Positions 1 through 11,350 of a DNA stretch of 64,000 bases are shown piece after piece (within the stretch, counting starts at the first letter, position 1; each line of letters begins with the position of its first letter). Origin of the DNA: Capsicum annuum (Eukaryota; Streptophyta; Magnoliopsida; Solanales; Solanaceae). Made by a program: the position numbers and the translations under genes. The stretch is from NCBI RefSeq assembly GCF_002878395.1, contig NW_025892539.1:215118-279117 (forward strand), read 5' to 3'. The notes under the pieces are model-generated. The model was given only the letters and a program-made list of their open reading frames with translations. It ran no database searches and was not told where the DNA came from.

Positions 1-1377
1 TCATCTATCAAGGGTGACTTAAGCTCCCAGTCTTTTTACATGGGGGACTCAAACTATGGAATAATTTAATAAGGGGGACTTAAACCACTGGGTTATTTAG
101 GCCAATACATCAGCAAATGCAGTTTCTAGTATTGGTCCCTCGGGACCTCCGCTTTCACGACCTAGCTACACAACCCTCTCTAACCATAGGTAAAATATTT
201 TTTTCACACATTTCAATTAATTTAACCACAATATTCCATTAGGCATACACTATTGGTATCGTCATACCAACTACACTTGCAAGGTAACATCATCATGCCA
301 ATACAATTCCATTCTCTTAGGGATAACACTCCCATTTCTTTATTAATTAGAGGTGGGGGGAACACTGACCCCCTTTGTTCATTGAATCATACCATCATGT
401 TTCAATAACCTCTTTATATCATGCAATTGGTCCAAAGGTAGTTTAATGGAACTATACTCATACTCAAAACCGATTTCACAAGATTGGGTTGGGGTTATTA
501 CCAATTAAATTGTTAATATTCACAAAATTGGGAAAATCATAACTCCCTAGTATATTCACCATGCCCATGTACCCCAAAAGTTCTAAACCATAAATAATCA
601 TATGTAAACTTTAGGAAACATTATTCAAAAAACAAATATTCAAAACCCATAACCCGTATTCCAAAACCAACATCAAAACGACATGAATAACACTTTAAAA
701 TGCATGCTTCAACAAAACAATGTTTGGGGAAAGTAACATGCCTAAAATTACAGAGAATTATGGAGAGAAATCCACTCTTGAGCTCTTAGATGCCAATTTC
801 TTGAAAACCCTAGTGTTTTTTCTTGAGATAAATTGAGAGAGTCTAAGAAGTTTTTTTTATTTGTTTTAGAGTGATAATGATACCCTAAACTGCTTTTTTA
901 GTCGTTAGCTATTATTCGGAAAATAGGAAATTTCCAAAGTGCCCTTAGTAATAAGACTAAAAAACTATCACCCAACCGTTAGGGGTGACCTTGTGACTCA
1001 TAGGTCACCCTATGACTTGTGACATTTAGTTGTAGGCTAGATAGCATCCACAGGAACCAACACTGGTCTAATTATGAGTCGTTCCCTACAAATCATATTC
1101 AAACCTTATGACTCGGGAGGTCAAATAATAGACAACAAAAAATGTTGGCCACCTTTACTGGTTTGGCTATGGGAGCCACTAAAGGACTCATAACAAGTTT
1201 TAACGACTAACTATGTGCCAATTGTGACCAAAAGATAGACTTAGCCACACATACTGATCAGGGTACGATTAGGGTTTTACTACCTGTATGACTCCCTACA
1301 TCTTGTAGGGAGAGTTGTAGTCTAGGAAGTAAGTGTAAAACTCAATAATTCTAAGGGCAAACATCTGGGGTGTTATA
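1..1377 (-). mobile_element. 3' LTR (partial) of minus-strand Tekay-like element
   Basis: Read on the minus strand, an LTR starts at 1377 (TATAACACCCC, a mutated TGTAACACCCC) directly after a polypurine tract and runs off the left edge of the window. It shares words with the LTRs at 22382-24590 and 17178-19075, for example the inverted form of the 'tatgatgatacca' block near 260-270, so I place it in the same LTR family (A here). The upper part (about 960-1320) is full of repeated 'gactcatag/actcgta' words, typical of the U3 region of these LTRs. It holds no ORF of its own. Family and start are supported by position next to pol; the 3' end is outside the window. Confidence 0.7.
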
Positions 1378-1388
1378 TTCTCCCCACC
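1378..1388 (-). other. polypurine tract of minus-strand Tekay element
   Basis: The minus strand reads GGTGGGGAGAA immediately before the LTR start. A purine run in this place primes plus-strand DNA synthesis in LTR retrotransposons and fixes the internal/LTR boundary. Confidence 0.6.
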
Positions 1389-1539
1389 TCTTAGGATTAT
1401 TCCACTCCAAATGATGAGATAAGGAATTCATTAGCTCGATTTAACATGAAACATAGCCACACTTATCTTTAACAAAGATAGAAAACAATAATATAAAAGA
1501 AAATATAATCTTATTTAACAAAGTAAGAATACAAAGATA

Positions 1540-3640
1540 CAAAGGAAACACATACCTTAAGAGCGATTATCCCAAGCAAAAAATAAGAATGGGTATTTGG
1601 ACTTCATGTCCTCTTTAGATTCTCAAGTAGTTTCTTCAACCTAATGATTCCTTCATAGAGTCTTCACCTAAGCCATATCCTTGGTCCACAATCGGCGAAC
1701 TTGCCGATCCAAAATCTCCATTGGGACTTACTCAAAAGACAAAAAATTTGAAATGCCAACACTCTCCAATGGGATAGTGAAGGAAGGATCACCAAATACT
1801 TTTCCAACATTGAGAATTCAAAGACCAGATAAACTAAATCAAAATAAGAAGGCAACTCCAACTCATAAGCAACGTTGCCCACTCTCCTCAAGATCAAGTA
1901 TGGGCTGATATAACTGGGACTGAGCTTTCCCTTCTTTCCAAATTTGATTACTTTGTTCATGGGAGATTCCTTTAAGAATACCCAATCACCAACTTCAAAC
2001 TCCAACCCTCTCCACCTCACATCAGTGTAGGCTTTTGGAGACTTTTTGTGGTCTTAAGCCTATTATTTATTACCTTCACTATCTCCGTAACCTGATGAAC
2101 CAAATCAGGACCAGACAACCTAGCCTCACAAACTTCGAACTACCTTATAGGTTGTTCTCCTGCCATACAAAGCCTCTAATAGAACCATCCAAATTGTGGA
2201 ATGATAGCAATTGTTATATTGAAACTCTATGAGAGGCAAATGGTTAACCTAACTACCACCAAAATTGATCACAGATAACCTTATTATATCTTCTAAAGTC
2301 TAAATGATCCTTTCTGCTTTCCCATTTATCTGAGGGTTGATAGTAGTGCTAGGGTTCACCTTAGCTCCCAAAACTCTCAAAAAAAAATGCCAAAAAAGTG
2401 ATGAGAACAACATACCTTAATCAAATATGATAGAGACTAGATCACCCTACAATTTGATGATCTCCTAAATGTTAAACTTTGCATAATCCTCTGCAAAATA
2501 ACTAGTCCTTACAGGCAAGAAGTGAGCATACTTAGTCATCCTATCTACCCAAATTAAATCAAACTAACTATGAGACTACGAAATACCGATAGTAAAATCC
2601 ATAATAATCACTTCCCATTTCCATACAAGAAACTCAATTACTTGTGTCAATCCATCAGGCCTTAAGTGCTTAACCTTCACTTGTTGACAAACCATACACT
2701 TAGCCACAAAATTTTCCACATCACTTTTTATGTTATTCGACTAATGAATCTCTTTCAAATCATGGTACATCTTCGTCGAACCAGGGTGAATTGTATACCT
2801 CAACTCATGAGCCTGGTCAAAATCCTTTCCCATAACCCATCAACATCAGGAATGCTTAATCTACCTTGGTATATAAGGATACCATCACCACCAATCTCAA
2901 AATCCAAGACTTATAATTGACCAACATCATCCTTGTTCTACATCAAAATGGGATCATAAACTTGCTTCTCTTTCACCATTGTAACAAGAGATGATTTCAC
3001 CACCTTTTGAACAACCACACCCCATCTTCAATGTCCAAAAGATGAACCTCCATAATAGCTAACTGGTGAATATCTTCACCAAACCTTACTACTCTTCCTC
3101 TACATGAGATAAGCTCCCCATGGATAACCTGTTAAGAGCATCAGTAGCCATATTAGCTTTACTCGTATGATAGTAAAGATTCATATCATAGGCATTGAAC
3201 AACTCAAGACTTCTTCTTTGCCTAAGATTCAACTCATTCTGAGTGAAAATGTACTATAGGCTATTATGATCAAAATATATATAGAGATAAACTCCATACA
3301 AGTAATGGTACCCAATCTTCAAGGAAAAAGCCACAATGAACAACTCCAAATTATGAGTCAGATAATTCTTCTCATACACCTTAAGTTATCTAGAAGCATA
3401 CGCCACCACCCTATCATGCTACATCAAAACATAACCAAGTCCAACACAAAATGTATCACAATATATAAAAAATCCATCAATATCCTCGAGTTGGGTAAAA
3501 ATTAGAGGTGAAGTCAACCTATTCTTCAACTTCTCAAAAGTAGCCTCATAAGCATTAGACCATAAGAACATCACCATATTTTGGGCCAACCTTGTCAATG
3601 AGGCAACAATCAAAGAGAAACTCTCCACATACCTCCTATA
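1540..3640 (-). pseudogene. Tekay/Del gypsy pol 3' part: RNase H, integrase, C-terminal domain
   Basis: Minus-strand translation in several frames gives, in order: RNase H start (about 3640-3050, with YCD..CVGLGYVLM matching YCDAS..GLGCVLMQ); the integrase zinc-binding region with CMVCQQ; the integrase core (MDF carrying the first Asp, then IIFD for the second, GKAERI carrying the Glu) at about 2815-2270; and the integrase C-terminal block with GKKGKLSPSYISPYLILRR and VGNVAYELELP at about 1980-1800, followed by a chromodomain-like tail ending near 1560. Many stops and frameshifts make it non-functional. Gag, protease and RT are missing: the sequence upstream (above 3650) belongs to a different lineage. 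Downstream are the polypurine tract and 3' LTR, in the expected order. Confidence 0.85.
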
Positions 3641-3654
3641 ATACCTAGTAAAAC

Positions 3655-5092
3655 ATTAGAAGGGTACTCGATTGCCTCTGATTCAAAGTTGCAGACATTT
3701 GCCTAAACTTCTATTCTAATTATTTTATTAAAGATTCATGCGACTCAACCTTCTGGGTCAGTCCTGAGATATATGGCCTAATCTCCTTAAGGTAAGTTTC
3801 CTAACTTTCCTAACATTTGACAACATCGCCTCCATCCTCAATTCAACATCACGACTGCCTGGAGGAATACATGTGTTCCTTATTCTCAAAGTCAAACTTT
3901 CTTCTCACTCACCATCATTCTCTCTACTGCTATTGTGTAACTATCTCAATAATAGTTCAAACCGTGGTTTCCTTTCCCCTTTGTTCTAAAACATAAAAAT
4001 TCTCAGTTAAGATACTTAGCCTCTTTTTCCAAGTCATACTCATATGGTCTAGAGATTGCCCCCCTTTAATACTACTGCATTTACCTTCTTAGAATTCACT
4101 CATGCGAATTGCTTCATTTGAAACCCAATATTAGTTATAAGCTTTACAATCTCTTACGTTAGAGAATTATCACCCATTCTATGGTTATTGGAAGACCAAA
4201 TGGCGTAAGTGATAACACCCTTCTCTACCTCACCATTAAGTCACTCTTTAATGTTAAGAAAGATCTAGCCTAGAATATCAGATGCTATTTCCCAACATAA
4301 ATGTATTAATTCTCCCCCAGAGATTGTATCTGCCATTACTCTAGAACTAATATTCATGGATCTATAAATATCTCCAACAAGTTTGTCCCTAAAATGCAAT
4401 GATTGGGTACCAAACTCAACTTTTTCTTAAATTTGTACTATGCCTTGTACATAGACTTAGAATGTAGCTGCCTAAAGTTATATATCTCATATTTTAACTA
4501 TAATGCTTAAGCTAAAAGAAAGAAGCAATCTAACAATAGCATGTGCTACTTATTTCAAGTTGTAATTGATCCTCGTGGAAGTTTCCCAAACCATAATAGA
4601 TCTTCACAAGTTATTGAAAAAGAGAACAACCTCAGGCTGAGTGTCTCTTGATCTACCCTAAGTATAGATACCAATAAAATTTGCAATCTATATATTTACA
4701 TAGTCTGCAGCCAAGACTACAAAAATACCTTTCATGTTCAAAAGCTGGATCATGGCACTAGTAATGTTAAACTTAACATGTGGTGGTAAAGCTGGCTGAA
4801 TGACGGCTCCTGTATCATATGCTCAATGTATCCTATATCCTTCTCTTCATTCATATGGTTGTAAGTACTGATATGTGGGGATCACTTGAGATGTACCACC
4901 TTAAACTATATCTTGATTACCATTAAGTGATGTTCGATGATCTACTCTAGGTCTCTATCTAGCTATCTCTTTCTCCTGAGCTACATGCTAAACTTCAGCA
5001 TTCCTTCTCTAGTTAGAAACTGCATATTCTAACAACTACTCCATTTTCTTATCAGCAATGTCTGCAACTCCTGCTGGAGGAAGTGGAGGCAT
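3655..5092 (-). pseudogene. Tat/Athila-lineage gag relic
   Basis: A minus-strand ATG at 5092 opens MPPLPPAGVAD, the typical Pro-rich start. Further on, frames give VKFNITSAMIQLLNMKG, SLRLFSFSIT and LPRGSITT, which match the capsid core of Tat/Athila Gag (KF.ITS.M.QLL..KG, RLRLFPFSLTGEA, LP..SI.TW). The tail near 3760-3660 reads VESHESLIK and QMSATLNQRQ, the usual coiled-coil linker before the protease. The reading frame is broken many times. It lies downstream of a matching primer-binding site and LTR, so it is in its native position at its 5' end. At about 3650 it stops and Tekay pol begins. Confidence 0.75.
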
Positions 5093-5310
5093 AGAATTAA
5101 GATCATTGCTAATTCCTTCAAGATAGTTCGCATATACTTATCATGTCATTATATGATTAGGCTTTAAGATTCTCTATAGGTTTGAATTAAGTGGAAGTAA
5201 GGTAATTTCTTGACTTCTGGTGTTAGGTATACACTGGCGTACACCTAACTAAAAATAGAAAACCAAACACTTGTAAACTTCAACAACTTCAATCAATAAC
5301 TCAACACTGT

Positions 5311-5335
5311 ATTCCTAGCAATGACTCTAAAATTT
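5311..5335 (-). other. degenerate primer-binding site of minus-strand Tat/Athila element
   Basis: On the minus strand the bases after the LTR end (...GGCATCA) read like a mutated form of the TTTTGGCG..GTTGCCGGGGA block that follows the LTR in Tat/Athila elements. Here the core reads TTTTAGAGTCATTGCTAGGA. Changes are mostly C to T or G to A. Confidence 0.5.
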
Positions 5336-6401
5336 TGATGCCACCAAAAGTTATGCTTCTAAATAAGGCTAAAGCAGTTGGTATACAGTATAGTAACCTA
5401 ACTTAGGTTGGGTTTGAATCCCAAGGGAATAAGGGGAATTATACCTCTCATTTATGGAATCAACGGGTAGTACAAAAAGTAAACAAGGGGCTTTGTAGTA
5501 GTAAACAATTAATGGCAACATAACTCAAATTTATTTGTAATTAATTAGAGATGAACACTAGGACTAGGTTACCCCATCTTCTTAACTTTGTAGGTTTATC
5601 ATACTTTGTTGAACCAACCTAATATCTTGCATGCATACTCTGATAAGTTATGTACCATTAACTATCTTGTATAATCATTGACAGCTTTTTCCCTATATCT
5701 TTTGAGTCTTAAGAGGTCGCACTACTAACTCTTATCTTAGATTATATTTAACCATTACCTTTTAAGTCTCAAGTTATTAGATAAAATATAATGATCTTAA
5801 GTAGACGATGCTGATTAGCCTAGATCAATAATTAATCTTCAAATTACTGCAGTAATTATCTTTTCCTAATCTCTACTCTTATAGTGGAGTAAATAGTGAT
5901 ATAATAGGATGGATCCTAATGTTTACCACCACTTAGAAATCTATTAAACTGAAGGAAACCATAATACATACAAGAATATCAATTTAGAGCAACTCTACAC
6001 TTCCCCTACTTTGTCAATCCTCTAGGGTTCCCATAACTCTAGCTTAGGGATTTAGCTACTCATTATAGTGAAATTAATACAAAATTCATAATTGAAAGCA
6101 TTAAACAATATTGCAATGATAGACGAATAATAACCCAAAGTCTCAAATCAAATTATCAACCCAAAGAACAAAGTAATTCAAAGACCAAAATTTATTTCAA
6201 AATCAAATATATGTTTGTAAGTATCAAGAGTTTGTAAACAAAATAGAAAATGTCAAAAGAGTATTTATAGTAATACAAGGAAACCCTAGGAAACTATTCT
6301 CAAACAAAAGAGGAAACTTAAGGTTGGAGGCCACTTACTAGGCTACCTATGGGCCATAGGTGGAACCTACTGATCGTAGGTGGTCCCACATAGGTGACAA
6401 G
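5336..6401 (-). mobile_element. 5' LTR (3' half) of minus-strand Tat/Athila element
   Basis: The LTR ends in CA on the minus strand (plus TG at 5336-5337) next to the primer-binding site. It is interrupted at 6401 by the plus-strand Athila-like element. The flanking text of both halves (6330-6400 and 14470-14640) shares 'gggccatag..' and 'cgtaggtgg..' words, which fits one split LTR. No ORF is present. Total length of the two halves is about 1.45 kb. Confidence 0.6.
6397..6401. repeat. TSD, left copy (ACAAG)
   Basis: Five bases before the 5' LTR of the Athila-like element. The right copy at 14412-14416 is ATAAG, one C/T transition away. A 5-bp TSD is normal for Ty3/gypsy integrase. Confidence 0.6.
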
Positions 6402-7822
6402 TGATGAGTGGTGATTTTTTCAACCATTTTAACTTAACTTACTTACACACTATGAAGTTTGGAATAAATAAATGAGACATAATCATCAGTTAATAAATAA
6501 TGTCCATTTTTTCAAAGCATAGAGTTGGTGAGATGAAAATATGTGGATTGAAGCTAAAAGAGATCAAATAGAAGCAAGTAAGTATAGTTGAAGACTTGGA
6601 GCAGTCATCATCCGCAATTACCATGTTCTTAGGCCAAAGGCCACAATCTTGGTCAACCAATATGGTCAATAGAAAGCGATCACAGAACCATACAGTGGTC
6701 GTATTGGTTGTGGTCACGGATAACTTTATGGGATTGTGGCTAAGATGGAATGTTGTCTAGGGTAGTTTTGTAATTTCACATGGCTGAATCCCTAACCTTA
6801 TATAGGCAAAAACCTTTTCTTCTTTGGGTATTGCTTACCTTATAAATATTTTTGAATTTTAATCAAGAACCCAAATTGGAAAAGATTGAAACTAATTTTG
6901 GAGACTTGAATTCTTAGTGTTTTGTGAAGGAAGGATGCTTTGAATAATGCTTATGGTATATCTTTCTGTACTTTCTTCATGAATAGCTAAGTAATTTAGC
7001 TTTGGGATTATATTCAACTAGAGTGTATTTGTGTATGGATGTTAATGTGTTTTTATGATTTCTATTTATTGTGTATGGATTTCACAATTACTTGAGTTTA
7101 ATAGTTGGAATATTGTGGGTGAAAACCCTAAATCTCTAAATAGGTTTAATGGGTTAAAACCCCAAACTCTATAAAACCTTTATCATCCTTGAAAGATTGG
7201 TCAAGGTGAACCTATGGGAACCTATAACATCTTTTAAAAAGGTCTATAAGGGGACAAGGCAATGGTGGGCAATTATGCATGTGGTATACTATCTTTTGTA
7301 ATCTTAGAAATAAGTGTAAATGGAGTGTAAGTCATGTTATGGGTATCTTACTAGAAATAGGGATGCTCGATTGAGGTATTGGGTGACTATGAATGGCATA
7401 CTTGTTTGGTGCTCGAAAGAGCCAATTTGTGAAATCTTTGAGATTTAGTTGAAAAAATATCTTCCAAGAATTTTTACCTAGCCTATCTCTCACTGAAAAA
7501 CTAGATATCATGATAAACCATCTCTAACCTACATACTTTATACCTTTAGATAGACATAATCCCAAGATTCTCCCCAAACATGATTTTTAAACCATAAGTG
7601 TCATTATAGCTTGTTATAACTCAAAAGTTGATACGAACTGAATTCCCCCACTTTTATTATATGTTGTGTTTTCTCGTATTCTGGGTATCTATTTTGTGAT
7701 TAGAGCACCCATAGGACTTGAAATTTGCATTTCACTCTTTGTGGATTGGGCGTTAACGTGAGTTGGGATATTGAAGATGACTGCCTTACTCTTTTAACAT
7801 GAGAGTAAGTTGAGAATTATCA
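6402..7822 (+). repeat. 5' LTR of Athila-like element
   Basis: Starts TGATGAGTGGTGATTTTT and ends ATTATCA. It aligns along its length with 13049-14411. A stretch around 7300-7430 differs at about 8 of 134 sites by hand count, while other parts diverge more. Confidence 0.8.
6799..6804 (+). promoter_or_regulatory. candidate TATA box in 5' LTR
   Basis: TATATA lies about 400 bp into the LTR and is kept in the 3' LTR as TATATAAA (13392-13399). It is followed by a pyrimidine-rich, AT-rich leader, as expected for the LTR promoter. Confidence 0.4.
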
Positions 7823-7847
7823 AAATTTAGCAATTGCTAGGGAGTGG
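7823..7847 (+). other. degenerate primer-binding site of Athila-like element
   Basis: The 25 bases after the 5' LTR end in TTGCTAGGGAGTGG, matching the TTGCCGGGGAGTGG half of the canonical Tat/Athila site. The GGCGCC half has decayed to AGCAA-type bases. Confidence 0.55.
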
Positions 7848-7915
7848 AATATATATTTCATTTGTGTGGTATGATTTTTACTTCTGTATAGCCAGGGTAT
7901 TTTGATTTACTTTCT

Positions 7916-9590
7916 TTGTTATTTTTTATTTTTGTAAGTGATCGCAGTATTAATGCAATAATAAGTGACAATGCTATTAACCTGGTTCCCTTTGATGTTC
8001 CTCTTGATTATGTGGGAAAACTCAATGATATAGGCCAAATAAGTGCAATCCTTATCCCACCAACTAATGGGAACGGAGTTTTCTACGTAACTAGTGTTAT
8101 GTTAACTATTTTACAAATAAACAGGCTATATGGTTGTCAAGCATATGAGGACCCTATTTTTCACTTGAAGAATTTTGTGGAGATGTGTGCACCTTGAAAC
8201 ATCGCACACATCACTCAAGAGTCTATTCATCTTTGCGTTTTCCCTTTCTCTTTAACAAGTGAGGTGGTGTTGTAGCTCCATTCACTCGAACCCGATTCAA
8301 TCACTAATTGGGAAGATCTTACCATGGTTCTTCTTGATCAATACTTCCCACCTTTCAAAATGCTCCAAATGCGGGATGAGATTATAAATTTTAGGAAATT
8401 GAATGGGGAACCATCATTATAAAGCATGAGAAATATTCAACAGAATATTGGAAAAGTGTCCAAACTATGAGGTCTCATAGAAGGTGCTTCTCCAAATCTT
8501 CTATTAGGCCCTTGATCTGCTTAACAAATCCATGGTAGACAATGTGGATGGAGGTTCTCTAGTGAAGATACACTACCATGAAACAATTCAATTACTGGGC
8601 GAGGTGATGAACCGAAATCGGGGTTGGCATACCTAAGACATCAAAGTTCCCAAAAGCTCTCCCTGTACATCTTTAGTTGACAAATAACAAAGAAAGCGGG
8701 ATGAGGAAAGAGTGTAGACCATGGAAAAGATGATGACCTAACTTTAGCTCTTGAAAAATCATGTTATAAGTGCACCCACATAAGCGGTAAATTCCATAGA
8801 ATCTAAGGACTATAAGGATGATGAGTAGGCCAAGAAGTTGGATGAAGAGATCTGGTATTTAGCAAATTATTCAGGGGGTTACCGCCCCATCTATCAAAGA
8901 CAAGAGGGGAATCAAGGTTGGATGGATTATGACCGTGATAGGGATTAGAGAGATAGAAAGTGTTATTATGACCTTTATGTGACCCCCATGATCGAGCAAA
9001 GAACAAATAGTAAAGCTTCATTGACATCAAAAAGTTCAAGACCAATGATCTTTTGGCCCAAATTTTGTACAGGGTTGAAGTTATGGACAAGGTGGTTCAT
9101 GAATTAAAAGGTGACTTCTCTCAACTTTCTCAAACCATGGTGGCCCACTCTACCTCCATCAAGTAATTGGAGACCCAAATTAGGAAAATCCCCATGCAAT
9201 TAAATGCTAGTTCTAGAGGTGGACTTCCTAGTGACACGATTGCTAATCCAAAGAATGACGCTCAAGTCCTAGAAATAGTTACTAGAGGTGAAAAGACACT
9301 TGATGAGAACTTGAAAGAAAATTTGAGTGGAAAGATGCTCAAGACAGAGTGAAAGAAGGTGTTACCTCAAAATCAAGAATAAGAAGACGAGAAAGATAAT
9401 AAAGAAGTGGTTGAGGTTGAAAATCCACAAAGTGAAACAAGGCCTACAATCCAAGTTCCTCCCCCATTCACTCAATGATTGCAAAGAAAAAAGAAGGGTG
9501 ACAAGCTACAAAAATTCTTGGCCAAGCTTAGCAATCTATCAATAAATATCCCATTGCTTGAGGCGATCCATGAGATCTTAGGATATGCTA
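7916..9590 (+). pseudogene. Tat/Athila-lineage gag
   Basis: The first open stretch (7916-8197, 93 codons) carries FYVTSVMLTILQINRLYG and AYEDPIFHLKNFVEMCAP, the Gag capsid start. The frame then continues with ITQESIHLCVFPFSLTSE, DSITNWEDL and YFPPFKMLQMRDEI to about 8400. The tail at 9167-9350 (IRKIPMQLNASSRGGLPS..DTIANPKND) and VPPPFTQ..LQRKKKGDK at 9440-9500 are the linker and Pro-rich segment before the protease. Gag forms the virus-like particle and packages element RNA. Several stops and frame changes, especially at 8400-9160, make it inactive. Confidence 0.85.
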
Positions 9591-10070
9591 AGTAATGAAG
9601 AAATTATTGTCAAAAAATAAGCTTGTCGAAGGTGATACCATTGAAGTCACCGATGGTTGTAGTGCTATCATGGATAGTAAGATCACAAAAAAGAAAGATG
9701 ATCCCAGAGCTTTCATAATTCCTTGTACCATTGGAATGTATGTGTTTGAAAAAGCTCTATGCGACCTTGGTTAAAGTATCAACCTTATGCCCTGTGTTAT
9801 GTACAAGACACATGGATTGGATGACCCTACTTCAACCTTTATGTGACTCTTAATGGTGGACCGGTCTATCAAAAGGCTGGTAGGAATTTTATTTGATGTC
9901 CTAGTTAAAGTGGACAAGTTTGTAATTCCGGCGGACTTTGTAGTTTTGGACTGTAAAATTGACTAAGAGTTACTTATCATCCTTGGTCATCCATTTTTAA
10001 CCACCAGATGAATTGTTGACTTAGAAATAAGGGAGATGAAGTTTAGGGTATAAGAGGATAAAGTCACTTT
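9591..10070 (+). pseudogene. Athila-like aspartic protease
   Basis: One frame reads through GDTIEVTDGCSAIMDSKI, DDPRAFIIPCTIG, the catalytic CDLG (Asp codon 9763-9765) followed by a stop where Ala or Ser is expected, then [28 protein letters not shown] and LIILGHPFLTT. These are the flap and substrate-pocket motifs of the retropepsin of this lineage, which processes Gag-Pol. It has about five in-frame stops. RT should follow but does not. Confidence 0.8.
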
Positions 10071-10723
10071 AAAGTTTTGTAAGAAAATGAAGCAATCCAT
10101 GGAGCTCCAAGTTGTGTTCATGGTGGATATTGAGATTGAAGATGTGAAAGAAAGGGGGCTTGAGGACCCACCTTGAGAATGAAAAAAGAAATATGTTGTG
10201 CCACAATATTAACTAAGGCGTTGTGTGGAACAAAACACACAAATGCCATGAAAGTAGCTTGTATACTTTCTTTATGATGTTGTAACTTAGATTTTGGTGT
10301 TGGCATTTCAATAACTCATGCATTTGTGGAACTATAGAGTGAATTGGATGAGGTTAAAAAAAGAGAAAGTGTGAAATTTTTTTAATGAAAATTCAACAGG
10401 GGAAAAGTTGCCAATTTGTGAATTGGGTTGAATAAGGAAAAACACGGGAGCAGAAATGCTCTTAGTTACCACAATCGCGGGCCCCTGGTCACGATCACGG
10501 CCACCCGCATGCCCATGATCACGGTCACTTAATTGTGATCTCGGATGCTTTAGCTATATGAACAGTTGCATCCCCCATTTCCCTCACATTCCCTTTTAAA
10601 ATCATATCCTTTAATTGGACAAAGTTCTGATAAAGTTTGTGAGATCTCCAACAATATCCTTGCACCTATATTACATCACAAATCTAGATAATCTTATTGA
10701 CAAGTATGATCATATCCTATTCA
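10071..10723 (+). other. inter-ORF region with CpG-rich 'cacgatcacgg' block
   Basis: No coding signal for RT, RNase H or integrase is seen. At 10465-10550 a GC-rich stretch repeats 'gatcacgg/ggtcac' words that also occur in the U3 of the flanking LTRs (6640-6720). The rest is AT-rich non-coding. Confidence 0.5.
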
Positions 10724-11350
10724 TGGAATTCGAGTGCAACACTCACTAATATAGTGATCTTCCAAAGACAAAGTTGCTTCCAGAGTAAGGGATTTGCTTA
10801 GACAATGTGCCAGAAAAGCTTCCAGCATTTCATGACAATGTTGGGGCCATAGGGTAGCAGTGTTTTGTCCTAGATCTATGCAATGAAAATGAGCAAGGGA
10901 TGCGTGAATTCTTTGCCAACATTATTGAAATTTATTTCTTGGATCCATCCAACATGACTATTAAGATCAAGGGACAAGCGGTGCACTTTGGGGAAAAGCA
11001 AATTAATGATATTTACAGGTGCCCTCATATAAACATAGGTGAGTTCAAACAAAAAGGTATAAGTCGAGAAGTTGGTTAGCAGGAAGATTGTGTCCCGAGA
11101 GTGATAATGATACCTTGGCTAATTGGTTCGATCTTGAGGAAAATGATTATGATGCAGAGTCTGAGAGTAACAACAACCCTTGATGTGGTTTCAGGGAGCA
11201 TCCTTATCTATTTTATCCTTGATTATTTATGCAGTAGGGACACTTCTACCATTTTAGTTGGCAGTTCCTATCTCCGTATTCATTTGATTTGGGACTGTAT
11301 TATTGATATTTTTATATATTTTTCTTCTTTTTTAGATGATTCTTATTTTT
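10724..11350 (+). pseudogene. second ORF of Athila-like element (plant transposon protein domain)
   Basis: From about 10724 one frame reads EFFANIIEIYFLDPSN, then MTIKIKGQAVHFGEKQIND at about 10955-11010. This matches the pattern F.ANI......VRG..V.FS..AIN that opens the plant-specific 'putative plant transposon protein' found downstream of pol in Athila elements. Its function is unknown; it has been called env-like or accessory by position only. At least four stops occur. Downstream the frame reads into an 83-codon open stretch (11101-11352) of unclear meaning. Confidence 0.6.
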
